DNA of 64,000 bases from Anaerolineae bacterium. GTDB lineage: Bacteria; Chloroflexota; Anaerolineae; Promineifilales; Promineifilaceae. Shown one piece after another: positions 53,199-61,573 of this stretch. Each line of letters opens with the position of its first letter. The first letter of the stretch is position 1. The position numbers and the translations under genes are program-made. The stretch is from contig JANQGC010000280.1 of assembly GCA_028277515.1 (NCBI GenBank), positions 62,001 through 126,000 on the forward strand. The letters run 5' to 3'. A model generated the notes under the pieces. That model saw nothing but the letters and a program-made list of their open reading frames with translations, did not search any database and was not told the DNA's origin.

Positions 53199-53549
53199 CT
53201 AATGCTGTACAAGTGCTTCCTGTGAGTCTGTTAACCTTACCAGATAGCCCTCGGATGGAGCTTCCAAATCTCCCACTATCAATTCTGCCCCCGTGTTTAG
53301 CAGTTTCCTCAACGGCACATCTTCTCGCGCAGTTTCTAAAATGTGTTCCAGCTTTAACCAAATCAGGTGAGGGAGTTCCATATCTTCCAGACCGCCACCA
53401 ATCCCGGTTAACTCAAGAATATGCTGACTCTCCACTTGGCGAACCGGACGGATGCCATACAGAAACCGGTCGCCTTGTGGCAGTATCAAACTGGTTCCAA
53501 CGAAAATATCGTCGGGGATGATTTCAGAAAGTTTTCGAGGTGAAAGCAT
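53199..53549 (-). CDS. Small protein resembling a truncated NUDIX N-terminus
   Basis: 116 residues: MLSPRKLSEIIPDDIFVG, then FLYGIRPVRQVESQHILELTGIGGGLE and ELIVGDLEAPSEGYLVRLT. The HILELTGIGGGLE stretch resembles the strand leading into a NUDIX box, but no G-x5-E-x7-REUxEExGU motif follows, so it is either a fragment or another small domain. No clear Shine-Dalgarno. Isolated on the minus strand between the QueG-like and FG-GAP genes. Function not known. Confidence 0.5.
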   Translation of the reverse strand: MLSPRKLSEIIPDDIFVGTSLILPQGDRFLYGIRPVRQVESQHILELTGIGGGLEDMELPHLIWLKLEHILETAREDVPLRKLLNTGAELIVGDLEAPSEGYLVRLTDSQEALVQH

Positions 53550-53606
53550 TTTAAGATATTCCGCATATGGATTCCAGGGAGATTCAATTTTTTACGAAAC
53601 GGGAAA

Positions 53607-55541
53607 TCAATTCTCCGGATAAGTGAGGGATCTCGCACCAGTCATATAAATTAAATACCCTTCTCCCGGCTGCATATCGCCAATCTGGTTAATGCCAAAA
53701 TCAGGCCAGTACAAATCTCCATCCCCATTTTTTACCAGCAATAACGCGTCACTAACCCCATTTAGAGCATATTCTATGGGCAAAGCTGTCAGAGGCAAAT
53801 AGGAAATAAGATTATATCCCTCGACTAGTTCAAGGGGTGTCTGGTTGGCCTCAACCTGGGTCCCTGAAATTATTAAACTGTCGGCGCTGTTCATATAAAT
53901 TTGGTAGCCGGCCAAAATGTCCCATGATCCAATATTATCAATACCAAAATCGGGCCAGTAAATCTGTCCGACGCTGTTTTTCAACAACATCATATTGCTC
54001 GAAATATCCAGTAATAGGGAATCCAGGTCAGCATCCGAAGGCATAACGTTGCTCGAAATCATGCTCCAGCCCGCGGCGAGTGGGATAGTCGTTTCCATTG
54101 GGGTTGGTGTTGGTGTCGGGGTATAAACCGGGGTCCATGTAGGAACCGGCGTCGCCGTTGGGATAGGTGTGCCGCACTCATGGTCGGATTTATTCTCATA
54201 AATATGAACACGCTCATGCGTATAACCAACGGAAGAGACATCGTAATCCCCATCCAGATCGAAATCGGCGATACCCATACCGACATGCGCCTCGTCCCCC
54301 ACGTATATGATATGCGTTTGCCAGGAACCACCCAGACCATCCAGGTTTTCCAGGACGACTGTCCTTAAGACAGAAATGTCACCGGACCAACTATGCTCCC
54401 CGGCTACAGCATCAATATCCCCATCATTGTCCATATCTGCGATATTCAGGCTGTTCACCCCAGGCCAATGATTGCCTTGAAACATGAGATGTTCTGTCCA
54501 GGTATCAAATGGATCGTCATCCGGCTGTTCATACCAGGCCACCTTGCCTTCCGGATCGTGACTGTAAGAATCCAGTGTATCCATATCCCCATCACGGTCG
54601 ACATCGAGGATGAAACTGCGATCAGCATGGCCGCTGTCAGGTGTAAATATTTGCAAGACCGTCCAGGTCGAATCCGGGTGTTCATTACGCAGCCAATAAT
54701 TGCCGATGTATAGATCAATGTCCCCATCCTGATCAATGTCATAAGGGGATAGCTCCTCTCCTCTGCTGAAATCAGAGAGCTTGCGCCGGGTCCAGGTCTC
54801 GTTGACCGGGTCCTCAGGTACAGTAATCATCTGAATGCCGTGTGGATTTTTATGCGGTTCTTCCGTATCGTCCCAGGTAATGGCAACTTCCAAGGGTCCA
54901 TCCTCGGTAAAATGGGTAATGGCAACGCCTTGAACCGGGTCAGGTAAAGGCACAGTAATCCCTGATTCAATATTGGTATGGATCGTAAAATTTCCGTTCC
55001 CGTCATTTTCTGCCCACACCAACGGCCAGTTGCCCCCGGACACGCCAAGCAAATCGAGATCCCCGTCGCCGTCAAAGTCATAATAGGCGACAAGATCTTG
55101 AATGCCGCTGCCAATATCATGGCGAGTCCAACTGCTGCTTATTCCTGTTTTGGGGTTTTCATACCAATGGGCCCCGCTTAAAACGTCGATCCAACCGTCA
55201 TCATTGATATCCAACGCAAACGAATACACCGATTCACCGCTTGGACGATCCGCTTCAATGACATGGCGCTGCCAATCATCCAAAGAGGCATCGCACGTTG
55301 ATGCGCCGGCGGCCGTTTGGATAGATGAATGAGATAAACCGGGGTTAGGAACCGGCGTGATTGCGGGTGAAGGATTCGGATCGGGAACGGCCGCGCCAGT
55401 AGCGGTCGGTCTATCTGCTAATAATTGGTGATGAGTGGATGATTGGTCGGCAAAAGCCTCAGAGAAAGTAGCCTGCCCCCATAAAAAGAAAGCCAATAAA
55501 ACAAGTCCAACCAAGAATTTCGCCGAACCACTAAACTTCAT
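53607..55541 (-). CDS. Secreted FG-GAP/VCBS repeat protein with two C-terminal 'GWSMISS' modules
   Basis: 644 residues; GGAG nine bases before the ATG. Signal peptide (FLVGLVLLAFFLWGQATFSEA), a Thr/Pro-rich linker, then FG-GAP/VCBS blades (about 95-450) with repeated DxDGDxDxDLxG motifs such as YDFDGDGDLDLLGVSGG, DIDQDGDIDLYIGNYW and FDLDGDYDVSSVGY. A second Thr/Pro linker follows (PTATPVPTWTPVYTPTPT), then two related modules (about 490-560 and 565-644) containing WPDFGIDNIG and WPDFGINQIG. Probably an integrin-alpha-like propeller on the cell surface binding Ca; ligand unknown. Confidence 0.82.
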   Translation of the reverse strand: MKFSGSAKFLVGLVLLAFFLWGQATFSEAFADQSSTHHQLLADRPTATGAAVPDPNPSPAITPVPNPGLSHSSIQTAAGASTCDASLDDWQRHVIEADRPSGESVYSFALDINDDGWIDVLSGAHWYENPKTGISSSWTRHDIGSGIQDLVAYYDFDGDGDLDLLGVSGGNWPLVWAENDGNGNFTIHTNIESGITVPLPDPVQGVAITHFTEDGPLEVAITWDDTEEPHKNPHGIQMITVPEDPVNETWTRRKLSDFSRGEELSPYDIDQDGDIDLYIGNYWLRNEHPDSTWTVLQIFTPDSGHADRSFILDVDRDGDMDTLDSYSHDPEGKVAWYEQPDDDPFDTWTEHLMFQGNHWPGVNSLNIADMDNDGDIDAVAGEHSWSGDISVLRTVVLENLDGLGGSWQTHIIYVGDEAHVGMGIADFDLDGDYDVSSVGYTHERVHIYENKSDHECGTPIPTATPVPTWTPVYTPTPTPTPMETTIPLAAGWSMISSNVMPSDADLDSLLLDISSNMMLLKNSVGQIYWPDFGIDNIGSWDILAGYQIYMNSADSLIISGTQVEANQTPLELVEGYNLISYLPLTALPIEYALNGVSDALLLVKNGDGDLYWPDFGINQIGDMQPGEGYLIYMTGARSLTYPEN

Positions 55542-55625
55542 AATATCAACTCCAGATCAAATTCCAGATATTACTGTTTAGCTTAGCATTCCGCCAGCGA
55601 AAGTGCACTTTTCTTCACATTTATA

Positions 55626-55682
55626 GTATCCGCGACATCCATTTCGCGTCCTTCCGACGAGGATATGAATCCTCGTTTACAT
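55626..55682 (+). repeat. Candidate divergent copy of the double-hairpin repeat
   Basis: Two perfect hairpins, CGCGA-CATCCATT-TCGCG (55631-55648) and CGAGGAT-ATGA-ATCCTCG (55658-55675), bounded by GTATC and TTTACAT. The stems differ from copies A and B but the order (GC-rich stem, TC joint, second stem, CTACAT-like end) is the same. It lies between two minus-strand genes. Confidence 0.55.
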
Positions 55683-55688
55683 TTATTA

Positions 55689-56891
55689 TTATCTTTCCGG
55701 CCGTCGGCCAATATAACGCGCGCGCGGCCGGATCAATGATTCCGCCTCATACTGCTCCAGCGCATGGCCAATCCATCCGGCCGTACGTCCCAAAGCGAAG
55801 ATGGCTAGCGGACTGCCGGAAGGTAAATCCAGCATACGAGCCAGGGTCACCAGGGCAAAATCAATGGTGGGCCGAATATGAAGCAAATCCTGCGCTGCTT
55901 CTTTAATAGCCAGTGCCAGTTCCAAGGCTGGGTTGTCCGGCCAATGCTTTTCCAACAAAGGTAGTAAAACCATCGCCCTAGGATCGCCATCCGCGTAGAG
56001 CCGGTGGCCAAAACCGGGCAGTGATTCCCCTCGTCGCAAACGGGCAGCCAGCGCCGGCCGGGCATTCTCCGGCCGTCCCACTTCAGCCATTAACGCCTCC
56101 ACCCGCGCTGTGTAACCGCCATGCCTGGTGCCCTTCAAAGCGGCCAACCCACCCAGCACCACTTCGTAAGGGGTTGAGCCGGCGGAAGCGATGCAGCGGG
56201 CTGTGAAGGCGGAAACATTTAACTCATGATCGGCGCACAAAATGAGCGCCGCGTTAATGACTCCGCGCGCTTCCGCCGGTAAATTCCAGCCTTTTTGTAA
56301 GTCGGCCGCGATCCCCTTTCCGCTCCAGGGAACACCTGCTAACGCTTGAGTCAGGAGTGTGATAATGCGCGCACCGGTGGCGATGACGCTCTCCCGTCTC
56401 AGATCGTATGCCGTGTGATCATCCACGGCGGCATCGACCAGCAGAGCTTGAAACCGTTCCGTCGGACCCGCGTTTTGATTGGCATTCCGGCCAGGAGGCA
56501 GCCTGATTTGCGCCACAGAAAAGGCACTCTCGTCCAGGTGGCCGCTCCAGATCAATCCGGCCACCGCTTCAAACCGGGTATCAAGGGCCAGGGTCAGCGC
56601 CCCGTGTCCGCGATAATAGAACCCTCCTTCTTCGATCAATGTGATCGCCGACTCCATCACTGGCACACCCCAATCCAGCACACTTTCAGCAACAACCGCA
56701 GGGTCACGTCGCCCTTCCCGTCGTTGAACCAGCGCCTCAACATCGGCCGTCACGTATTGCCGCCGGCGGCTGTCATCATCAGCAGGTTGAGAGCGAATCA
56801 TACCCCGGCTGACATAAGCATAGAGGGTCGCTCGGCTGATATCCAGCCGTTTCGCCGCCTCTTCGGCCGTCAAAAACAGTTGCTTATCCAT
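55689..56891 (-). CDS. HTH-citrate synthase fusion (DNA-binding, possibly autoregulatory)
   Basis: 400 residues. A MerR/excisionase-like winged HTH occupies residues 1-55: LTAEEAAKRLDISRATLYAY and RGMIRSQPADDDSRRRQYVT. The rest is citrate synthase-like with the three catalytic positions kept: His in KGTRHGGYTARVE, His in LPGFGHRLYADGDPRA and Asp in PTIDFALVTLARML. CAGGAG precedes the ATG. A 9-bp palindrome (56909-56930) lies 18 bp upstream, suggesting it binds its own promoter. It is divergent from a plain citrate synthase gene. Either an acetyl-CoA/oxaloacetate-sensing regulator or an enzyme with an N-terminal DNA-binding tail. Confidence 0.87.
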   Translation of the reverse strand: MDKQLFLTAEEAAKRLDISRATLYAYVSRGMIRSQPADDDSRRRQYVTADVEALVQRREGRRDPAVVAESVLDWGVPVMESAITLIEEGGFYYRGHGALTLALDTRFEAVAGLIWSGHLDESAFSVAQIRLPPGRNANQNAGPTERFQALLVDAAVDDHTAYDLRRESVIATGARIITLLTQALAGVPWSGKGIAADLQKGWNLPAEARGVINAALILCADHELNVSAFTARCIASAGSTPYEVVLGGLAALKGTRHGGYTARVEALMAEVGRPENARPALAARLRRGESLPGFGHRLYADGDPRAMVLLPLLEKHWPDNPALELALAIKEAAQDLLHIRPTIDFALVTLARMLDLPSGSPLAIFALGRTAGWIGHALEQYEAESLIRPRARYIGRRPER

Positions 56892-56908
56892 TGCTATCTC
56901 CTGATAAT

Positions 56909-56930
56909 ATATTGATTATACAATCAATAT
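56909..56930. promoter_or_regulatory. Operator-like palindrome between divergent citrate synthase genes
   Basis: ATATTGATT-ATAC-AATCAATAT, a perfect 9-bp inverted repeat with a 4-bp centre, located 18 bp upstream of the HTH-citrate synthase ATG in the 156-bp divergent region. It is a likely site for the HTH protein itself. Inference from position and symmetry. Confidence 0.6.
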
Positions 56931-57047
56931 TGACAACTTTCAACTACCTATTTAAAATGAAATCAACGTATTTTGTAGTGAATTTTGTGGGCGTTACTAT
57001 GCGAAGTATTTCAATTATTAATTGTTAGAGAAAGGATGTCTATACGA

Positions 57048-58190
57048 ATGAACAACAATGGTTTTGTCCCCGGTCTGCAAGGCGTCGTTGCCGCCGAAAC
57101 CCGTTTGAGTCGCGTTGACGGACTGCGCGGCCAACTCATTATTGGCGGTTATCCCTTAGAACTTCTGGCCCCCAATGCCACCTTTGAGGAAGTTGTTTTC
57201 CTCTTAGAGAATGGGCGACTGCCAACGTCGACCGAATTATCTGTCCAGGTCGAAAAACTGGCCGACCGGCGGACCCTGCCGGCGGTCACGCTGCACCTGC
57301 TGCAAGAAGTGGCCGAACAGGGAGCCAACTCTATGGATGCGCTGCGTATGGCTGCGGCTACCCTGGATCTGCAAGCAGGCGATGACCTGGCCGCAGCTTT
57401 GGTGGCCCGTTTCCCCACTATCAACGCCGCCTACCGGCGATTGAGCCAGGGTTTGCAACCCATTGATCCCGATCCGACCCTCGATCATGCCGCCAATTAT
57501 CTTTACATGCTCACCGGCCGACGCCCCACCCCCGTCCAGTCCCAGGCGTTGGCCACCTATCTCACCACCGTCAGCGATCATGGCTTAAATGCTTCCACCT
57601 TCACCGCGCGCACGATTATCTCCACTGGCTCCGACCTCGTCTCAGCTATTGTCGGCGCCATTGGCGCTTTAAAAGGTCCCCTGCATGGCGGCGCACCCGG
57701 CCCCGCCCTGGACATGGTATTTGAAATCGGTCCGATAGTAAATGCCGATCCCTACATGCGCGCCATCTTAGATCGCGGTGACCGGCTGATGGGCTTTGGC
57801 CATCGGGTGTATAAAGTGCGTGATCCCCGGGCTGATGTGTTAAGTGCTGCGGCGGAGACGCTCTATACCAGCGGCAACGCCATCCAGAGTGATTTAGAGC
57901 TGTATGAACGAGCGAAAGAGGTAGAGCGCACGGCTATCGCCCTGCTGGAAGAGTACAAACCAGGCCGCAATTTGCAGACCAATGTCGAATATTATACGGC
58001 TCTCCTCTTGCATGGCCTGGGCCTGGACAATGAACGCTTCAGCCCCACATTCGCTGCCGGGCGCGTCGCCGGCTGGATTGGCCACTGCCGCGAACAACAA
58101 GCTACCGGCCGTCTTATCCGCCCCAGCAGCACTTATATCGGCGAGCTGCATCAAACCTGGACCCCGATCGATAAACGTCAGGCTGCCTGA
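57048..58190 (+). CDS. Citrate synthase (citrate/2-methylcitrate synthase family)
   Basis: 380 residues from the ATG at 57048 (MNNNGFVPGLQGVVAAETRL). Conserved features: VDGLRGQLIIGGYPLELLA, catalytic His in GPLHGGAPGPALD, GFGHRVYKVRDPRADVL, and TNVEYYTALLLHG where the usual catalytic Asp is Glu; that change is known in a subfamily of the enzyme. C-terminal GRVAGWIGHCREQ closes the domain. It condenses acetyl-CoA (or propionyl-CoA) with oxaloacetate. Other ATGs at 57036 and upstream are open but lack good spacing. Likely controlled with the divergent HTH-citrate synthase fusion through the shared operator. Confidence 0.88.
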   Translation: MNNNGFVPGLQGVVAAETRLSRVDGLRGQLIIGGYPLELLAPNATFEEVVFLLENGRLPTSTELSVQVEKLADRRTLPAVTLHLLQEVAEQGANSMDALRMAAATLDLQAGDDLAAALVARFPTINAAYRRLSQGLQPIDPDPTLDHAANYLYMLTGRRPTPVQSQALATYLTTVSDHGLNASTFTARTIISTGSDLVSAIVGAIGALKGPLHGGAPGPALDMVFEIGPIVNADPYMRAILDRGDRLMGFGHRVYKVRDPRADVLSAAAETLYTSGNAIQSDLELYERAKEVERTAIALLEEYKPGRNLQTNVEYYTALLLHGLGLDNERFSPTFAAGRVAGWIGHCREQQATGRLIRPSSTYIGELHQTWTPIDKRQAA

Positions 58191-58261
58191 TACCGGACGG
58201 CGAATTTATTTACCAAATAGGGTACCTAATGGGTAAGGTAACCCGGTGTTGCGGGCTTTTC

Positions 58262-58741
58262 CTATTCTTCATGCGGTGCCGGTTTCCCATAGTGCAGGTA
58301 ATAATTAATTGCCTTTTCCCATGATTGCAGCATCCAGTTATCATAGTGCTCTTGGGTGAGTTTTTTGATGTTGTCAGTGCCCTTCTCACCTAATGCAGTG
58401 ATGGAATATGTGATCTGAGCCGATGTTTTTGTATCATCAAGCGCATCGCATTGAATATCAATCCGAGTAACTTGTTGATTGGGGGTAACATTGACATAAG
58501 TCGCCGAGTTTATTTCAGGATCATAATTGATGGTTACCCAGACCGTTTCCGGATCATTTTTACTATGTTGGGTTTTCCATACTGAACCCGTTTTAGCCTC
58601 ACCGTCATCCGGATAAACATACATTGGATTCCAACCAGTAATCCACAATGTTTCACCATAGGCTGTAAATAGGGGTAAAATTTTATCCGGTGAGTCGTTT
58701 AGAGTGATTGTTGCTGTACGTAAAACATGTTTGTTTGTCAT
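58262..58741 (-). CDS. SRPBCC/START-like family protein
   Basis: 159 residues with the pattern of a START-fold lipid/ligand-binding protein: N-terminal strand with RTATITLNDSPDKILPLFTA, a loop with MYVYPDDGEAKTGSVWKT, beta strands, and a long C-terminal helix (NIKKLTQEHYDNWMLQSWEKA). No catalytic residues. It is translated just after the RHH-like gene: the Shine-Dalgarno GAGGAG lies at that gene's stop. Function not known; co-expressed pairs of this type may be regulatory. Confidence 0.7.
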   Translation of the reverse strand: MTNKHVLRTATITLNDSPDKILPLFTAYGETLWITGWNPMYVYPDDGEAKTGSVWKTQHSKNDPETVWVTINYDPEINSATYVNVTPNQQVTRIDIQCDALDDTKTSAQITYSITALGEKGTDNIKKLTQEHYDNWMLQSWEKAINYYLHYGKPAPHEE

Positions 58742-58748
58742 GATATAG

Positions 58749-59018
58749 TTACTCCTCTTCTGTTAGGTTATGGGCGGCACTCGAACCATAATTCATGCCA
58801 TAGATTTGTTTGAACTGTTCAATGCGTTTGATTGCATCATCGTTAAATGGGCTTTTGCCCTCCATGGAATAAAGGATAATGCCCTCCATCAGGTCACCAA
58901 GCGATAGATCATGGTATTCCGCCATCGCTTTTAGCACCTTGACCAGCCGTTTTTCCATACGCACACCCAATTGAACACGTTCAACTTTTATTCTCTTACT
59001 ATTGGGTTTCTTTGACAT
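58749..59018 (-). CDS. Small ribbon-helix-helix-like protein
   Basis: 89 residues from the ATG at 59018 (GAGGAG eight or nine bases upstream). Basic N-terminus (SKKPNSKRIKVERVQLGVRM) followed by the RHH-like helices EKRLVKVLKAMAEYH and LSLGDLMEGIILYSME. This is the layout of Arc/MetJ-type DNA-binding antitoxins or repressors. It precedes the SRPBCC gene by 7 bp. It could be an autoregulator of the pair. A toxin homologue is not evident. Confidence 0.65.
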   Translation of the reverse strand: MSKKPNSKRIKVERVQLGVRMEKRLVKVLKAMAEYHDLSLGDLMEGIILYSMEGKSPFNDDAIKRIEQFKQIYGMNYGSSAAHNLTEEE

Positions 59019-59236
59019 AATATCTTCTCCTCTTGATTGACTCATTGGGTCAACAACACCATTTGTTACATTGTTACCAATATAACATTGTAACAGAAGT
59101 TTGTCAACTATATCACGATGAGCGAATGGGGGAACTGAAATATTTCTTACAGCAGTGTGGCCAGATTCGAGAGATTTCTAAGATGATAATACAATATGCA
59201 CCGTGTTCTTTTACGAGATACCTTCAATCTGATGGC

Positions 59237-59614
59237 TCATCCATCCTGGTGGCTATCGCCAGAACGTTTGGGAATACCCAATGTACGCACGACCGGCATG
59301 GCGATGATGATACCTTTATTTGGTTCTGAAAGGTCACCGAGCACCTGTTCCGTGGCCTCAAAAATACGGTCGATCGTCGCTTCATCGTGCACGACCGTAA
59401 AAATTGTACGGTGATGCTCTTCACGTGTTTGCATCAGGTTGCGCAGGCTGGGCATGAGCGGTAGATCATCTCGCATATGGTGACCTAATCGAACACGTCC
59501 CAGTCCGGTGCTTTCCAGGATCGTAATTCCTGATACACCGGCTTTTTCCCATGCATCCATGACCGATGAACATTGCTCAACTTCGTCAACAACAGCAAGG
59601 ACCAGATAATTCAT
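59237..59614 (-). CDS. PII-like signalling protein
   Basis: 125 residues. Ferredoxin-like fold as in GlnB: strand MNYLVLAVVDEVEQC, helix AWEKAGVSGITILES, long loop with GHHMRDDLPLMPSL in place of the T-loop, HHRTIFTVVHDEATIDRIFEA, and LSEPNKGIIIAMPVVRTLG. The uridylylation Tyr and classical GlnK motifs are absent, so it is a PII-like rather than nitrogen PII protein. It is encoded upstream of a Kef-type antiporter with a 9-bp gap, suggesting it regulates that antiporter by binding a nucleotide or ion. Confidence 0.8.
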   Translation of the reverse strand: MNYLVLAVVDEVEQCSSVMDAWEKAGVSGITILESTGLGRVRLGHHMRDDLPLMPSLRNLMQTREEHHRTIFTVVHDEATIDRIFEATEQVLGDLSEPNKGIIIAMPVVRTLGIPKRSGDSHQDG

Positions 59615-59623
59615 AACGCTTCC

Positions 59624-60847
59624 TCAGCTACTAGAAATAACGGATTGTTCCGCGATATTTTCCCTAAATGATAACCGCAGCAGCGGCGGCGTGACCAATG
59701 TCGCGATAATAACCATAAACACGGCAATTGAGAAATCATTTTGTGATAGATAGCCGTTGGCCAGCGCAAAGGCGGCGACAATCAATCCTACTTCCCCACG
59801 TGAAACCATGCCGATTCCTAACTGTAAGGATTCTAAGTTTGATAATCCGCTGATTCTAGCCCCCAGGCCACTGCCTAAAATTTTGCTGACAATAGCCACC
59901 AGTGTGAGGACAATGGCGAAAATCCAGGCGCTGCCACTGATTGCCCTTAAATTAACCTCCAGGCCGATACTCACAAAAAAGATGGGCACAAAGAAGCCAT
60001 AAGCCATAGCACTCACCCCCGCTTCCAATTGGCCGCGAATCTGCGAGCGAGACAAGAATAAACCAACCAGAAAGGCGCCAGTGATCGCCGCGATACCACC
60101 GATAGCTTCGGCCGACCAGGCATATAACAAGGTCGCCACAAGAACAAAAGCAATCGCCCCTTGACTGATCGGCATATTGTTAACGCGGGATGCCAGGGGC
60201 GGGAGCAGCCAAAAGCCAAGCGCCGAAGCAATGACCAAGAAGAGCACAATGCGACCCACCGTAATGAGGACATCAATGTACCCTCCGGCAACCCCGCCGA
60301 CAAAGATGGAGGTGACGGAAAGCAGCAAAATGACCAAAATATCATCAAAAACGGCCGCGCCCAAGAGCGCCAGTCCCACCCTGCTGCGCAGCACATTCAG
60401 CTCCATCAACGTTTGCGCCGAAATACTGACACTGGTTGCCGCCAGAGAAAGCGCCATGACAAAGGCTGCGCTGTTATCCAGGCCAAAAAAACGCGCGGTG
60501 ATGAAACCTAAACCTAAAGGAATGATCACCCCCAATGTCCCCGCCAGGCCGGAAGTCTTGCTCGACCCCACCAATCCTCTCAAATCCAATTCCAGGCCGG
60601 CTAACATCATTAAGAGTAGAACGCCCAGCTCAGCCATGATCTCAATCGTTTCTAATAAATGCTCATCTTCACTAAACGCCGGCCAGACATGAAGCATATC
60701 TAAAATCGTTGGCCCTAATATGATGCCGGCCAGCAGTTCGCCCAGCACGGCCGGCTGGCCGATGCGGGTACTCAAATAACCGCTCGCTTTGGCCACGACA
60801 ATGATGATAGAGATTGCCGCAATGAAGTTTAGGAATGGAGTTACCAT
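59624..60847 (-). CDS. Kef-type/CPA2 cation:proton antiporter
   Basis: 407 residues with about twelve hydrophobic segments. Conserved parts include ARIGQPAVLGELLAGIILGPT near 30, AVFDDILVILLLSV near 165 (the DD motif of CPA2 exchangers), FLVGLFLSRSQIRGQLE and FFVPIFFVSIGLEVNLRAI near 290. It would exchange Na+ or K+ for H+ at the cytoplasmic membrane. No C-terminal TrkA-N domain is present. The next gene downstream on the same strand encodes a PII-like protein, a probable cytosolic regulator. Confidence 0.87.
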   Translation of the reverse strand: MVTPFLNFIAAISIIIVVAKASGYLSTRIGQPAVLGELLAGIILGPTILDMLHVWPAFSEDEHLLETIEIMAELGVLLLMMLAGLELDLRGLVGSSKTSGLAGTLGVIIPLGLGFITARFFGLDNSAAFVMALSLAATSVSISAQTLMELNVLRSRVGLALLGAAVFDDILVILLLSVTSIFVGGVAGGYIDVLITVGRIVLFLVIASALGFWLLPPLASRVNNMPISQGAIAFVLVATLLYAWSAEAIGGIAAITGAFLVGLFLSRSQIRGQLEAGVSAMAYGFFVPIFFVSIGLEVNLRAISGSAWIFAIVLTLVAIVSKILGSGLGARISGLSNLESLQLGIGMVSRGEVGLIVAAFALANGYLSQNDFSIAVFMVIIATLVTPPLLRLSFRENIAEQSVISSS

Positions 60848-60933
60848 ATTGTTTGCATCCTTGGGTCATAATTATACGGTGTTTTCCGGCGGCCGCATAA
60901 ATGGACCAGGATTCAGCTTAGCGGATAGCATAT

Positions 60934-60970
60934 AAAAAACGGCCGCTGCTTCGATGAAGCTAACGGCCGT
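60934..60970 (-). terminator. Intrinsic terminator after the peroxiredoxin-like gene
   Basis: On the minus strand: ACGGCCG, TTA, GCTTC-ATC-GAAGC, AG, CGGCCGT, then a run of T (TTTTTT). Two stacked stems (7 bp and 5 bp) followed by U-run give a good rho-independent terminator. It separates the peroxiredoxin-like gene from the antiporter unit. Confidence 0.82.
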
Positions 60971-61003
60971 CTGAAAATGTCAAAATTTTTAGTGGCTAAA
61001 TAA

Positions 61004-61501
61004 TCAGACAGTTTGCATATCCTCAACCCCGTTACTCTCATTCATCTGCTCGACGAGGGCAATAATTTCATCATTCTCTGGAATATCCTTCATCGATTTA
61101 CCATAGTGGACGAAGCGGGCGATACCGTCCTTATCCACCAAAACCTGGGCGGGCATGCGTCCAAACTTAAAGATTTTTATCTCTTGTCCATACTGCTTCA
61201 AAATCTTGTGTTTCGGATCAGGTATGCCGGTGAATGGAATAGCATGTTTGGAGAAATAAGCAGCGAATTTCTGAGCATCCTCCGGACCGAGAATCACAAC
61301 AGCCACATCCCGAGCTTCAAACTGGTCATGGTCTTGGCGCAACTGCGCCATGTGCTCGCGGCAGAATGGTCACATAAAGCCACGATTGAAAACCAACAAG
61401 GCATGTTGCTTTCCCCGAAATTGGGAGAGAGTGATGGGGTTACCATGATAATCCTGCATCGTGAAATCAGGTGCAGGTTTATTTAGTTCTACTGTAGACA
61501 T
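61004..61501 (-). CDS. Peroxiredoxin-like protein with in-frame UGA in a UxxC motif (candidate selenoprotein)
   Basis: 165 codons from the ATG at 61501 (AAGGAG eight bases upstream) with one in-frame TGA at 61372-61370, codon 44. The upstream part reads APDFTMQDYHGNPITLSQF, then RGKQHALLVFNRGFM; immediately after UGA comes PFCREHMAQLRQDHDQF. Relatives have C-x-x-C here (RGxWCPFCR), so UGA replaces the catalytic Cys to give UxxC. A SECIS-like hairpin follows at 61335-61350. The frame after UGA is fully conserved (KILKQYGQEIKIFKFGRMPA, FVHYGKSMKDIP), so read-through as selenocysteine is the simplest reading. A Cys-to-stop mutation is the alternative. It would reduce peroxides or disulfides. Confidence 0.78.
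61335..61350 (-). promoter_or_regulatory. SECIS-like hairpin downstream of the UGA codon
   Basis: The mRNA reads UGGCGC-AGUU-GCGCCA: a perfect 6-bp stem with a 4-base loop that has G in its second position. The loop lies 26-29 bases after the UGA, inside the spacing usually accepted for bacterial SECIS elements (apical loop about 16-37 bases downstream, G in the first two loop bases). Confidence 0.6.
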
Positions 61502-61573
61502 AATTGTGCTCCTTTCAAATCCGATATAGTTCCGTAACCTGAGGCGCAGACCCGGGGATTACAATCGAAAGTT

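Noticed and set aside
58198..58260. Short CCCG/CGGG hairpin with TTTT after citrate synthase as a terminator
   Set aside because: Stem is only four or five base pairs and the U-run is short, too weak to call.
61004..61351. Gene starting at 61351 after the TGA
   Set aside because: That start lacks the family N-terminus and CxxC site, while the upstream frame has a strong ribosome site and fits the family.
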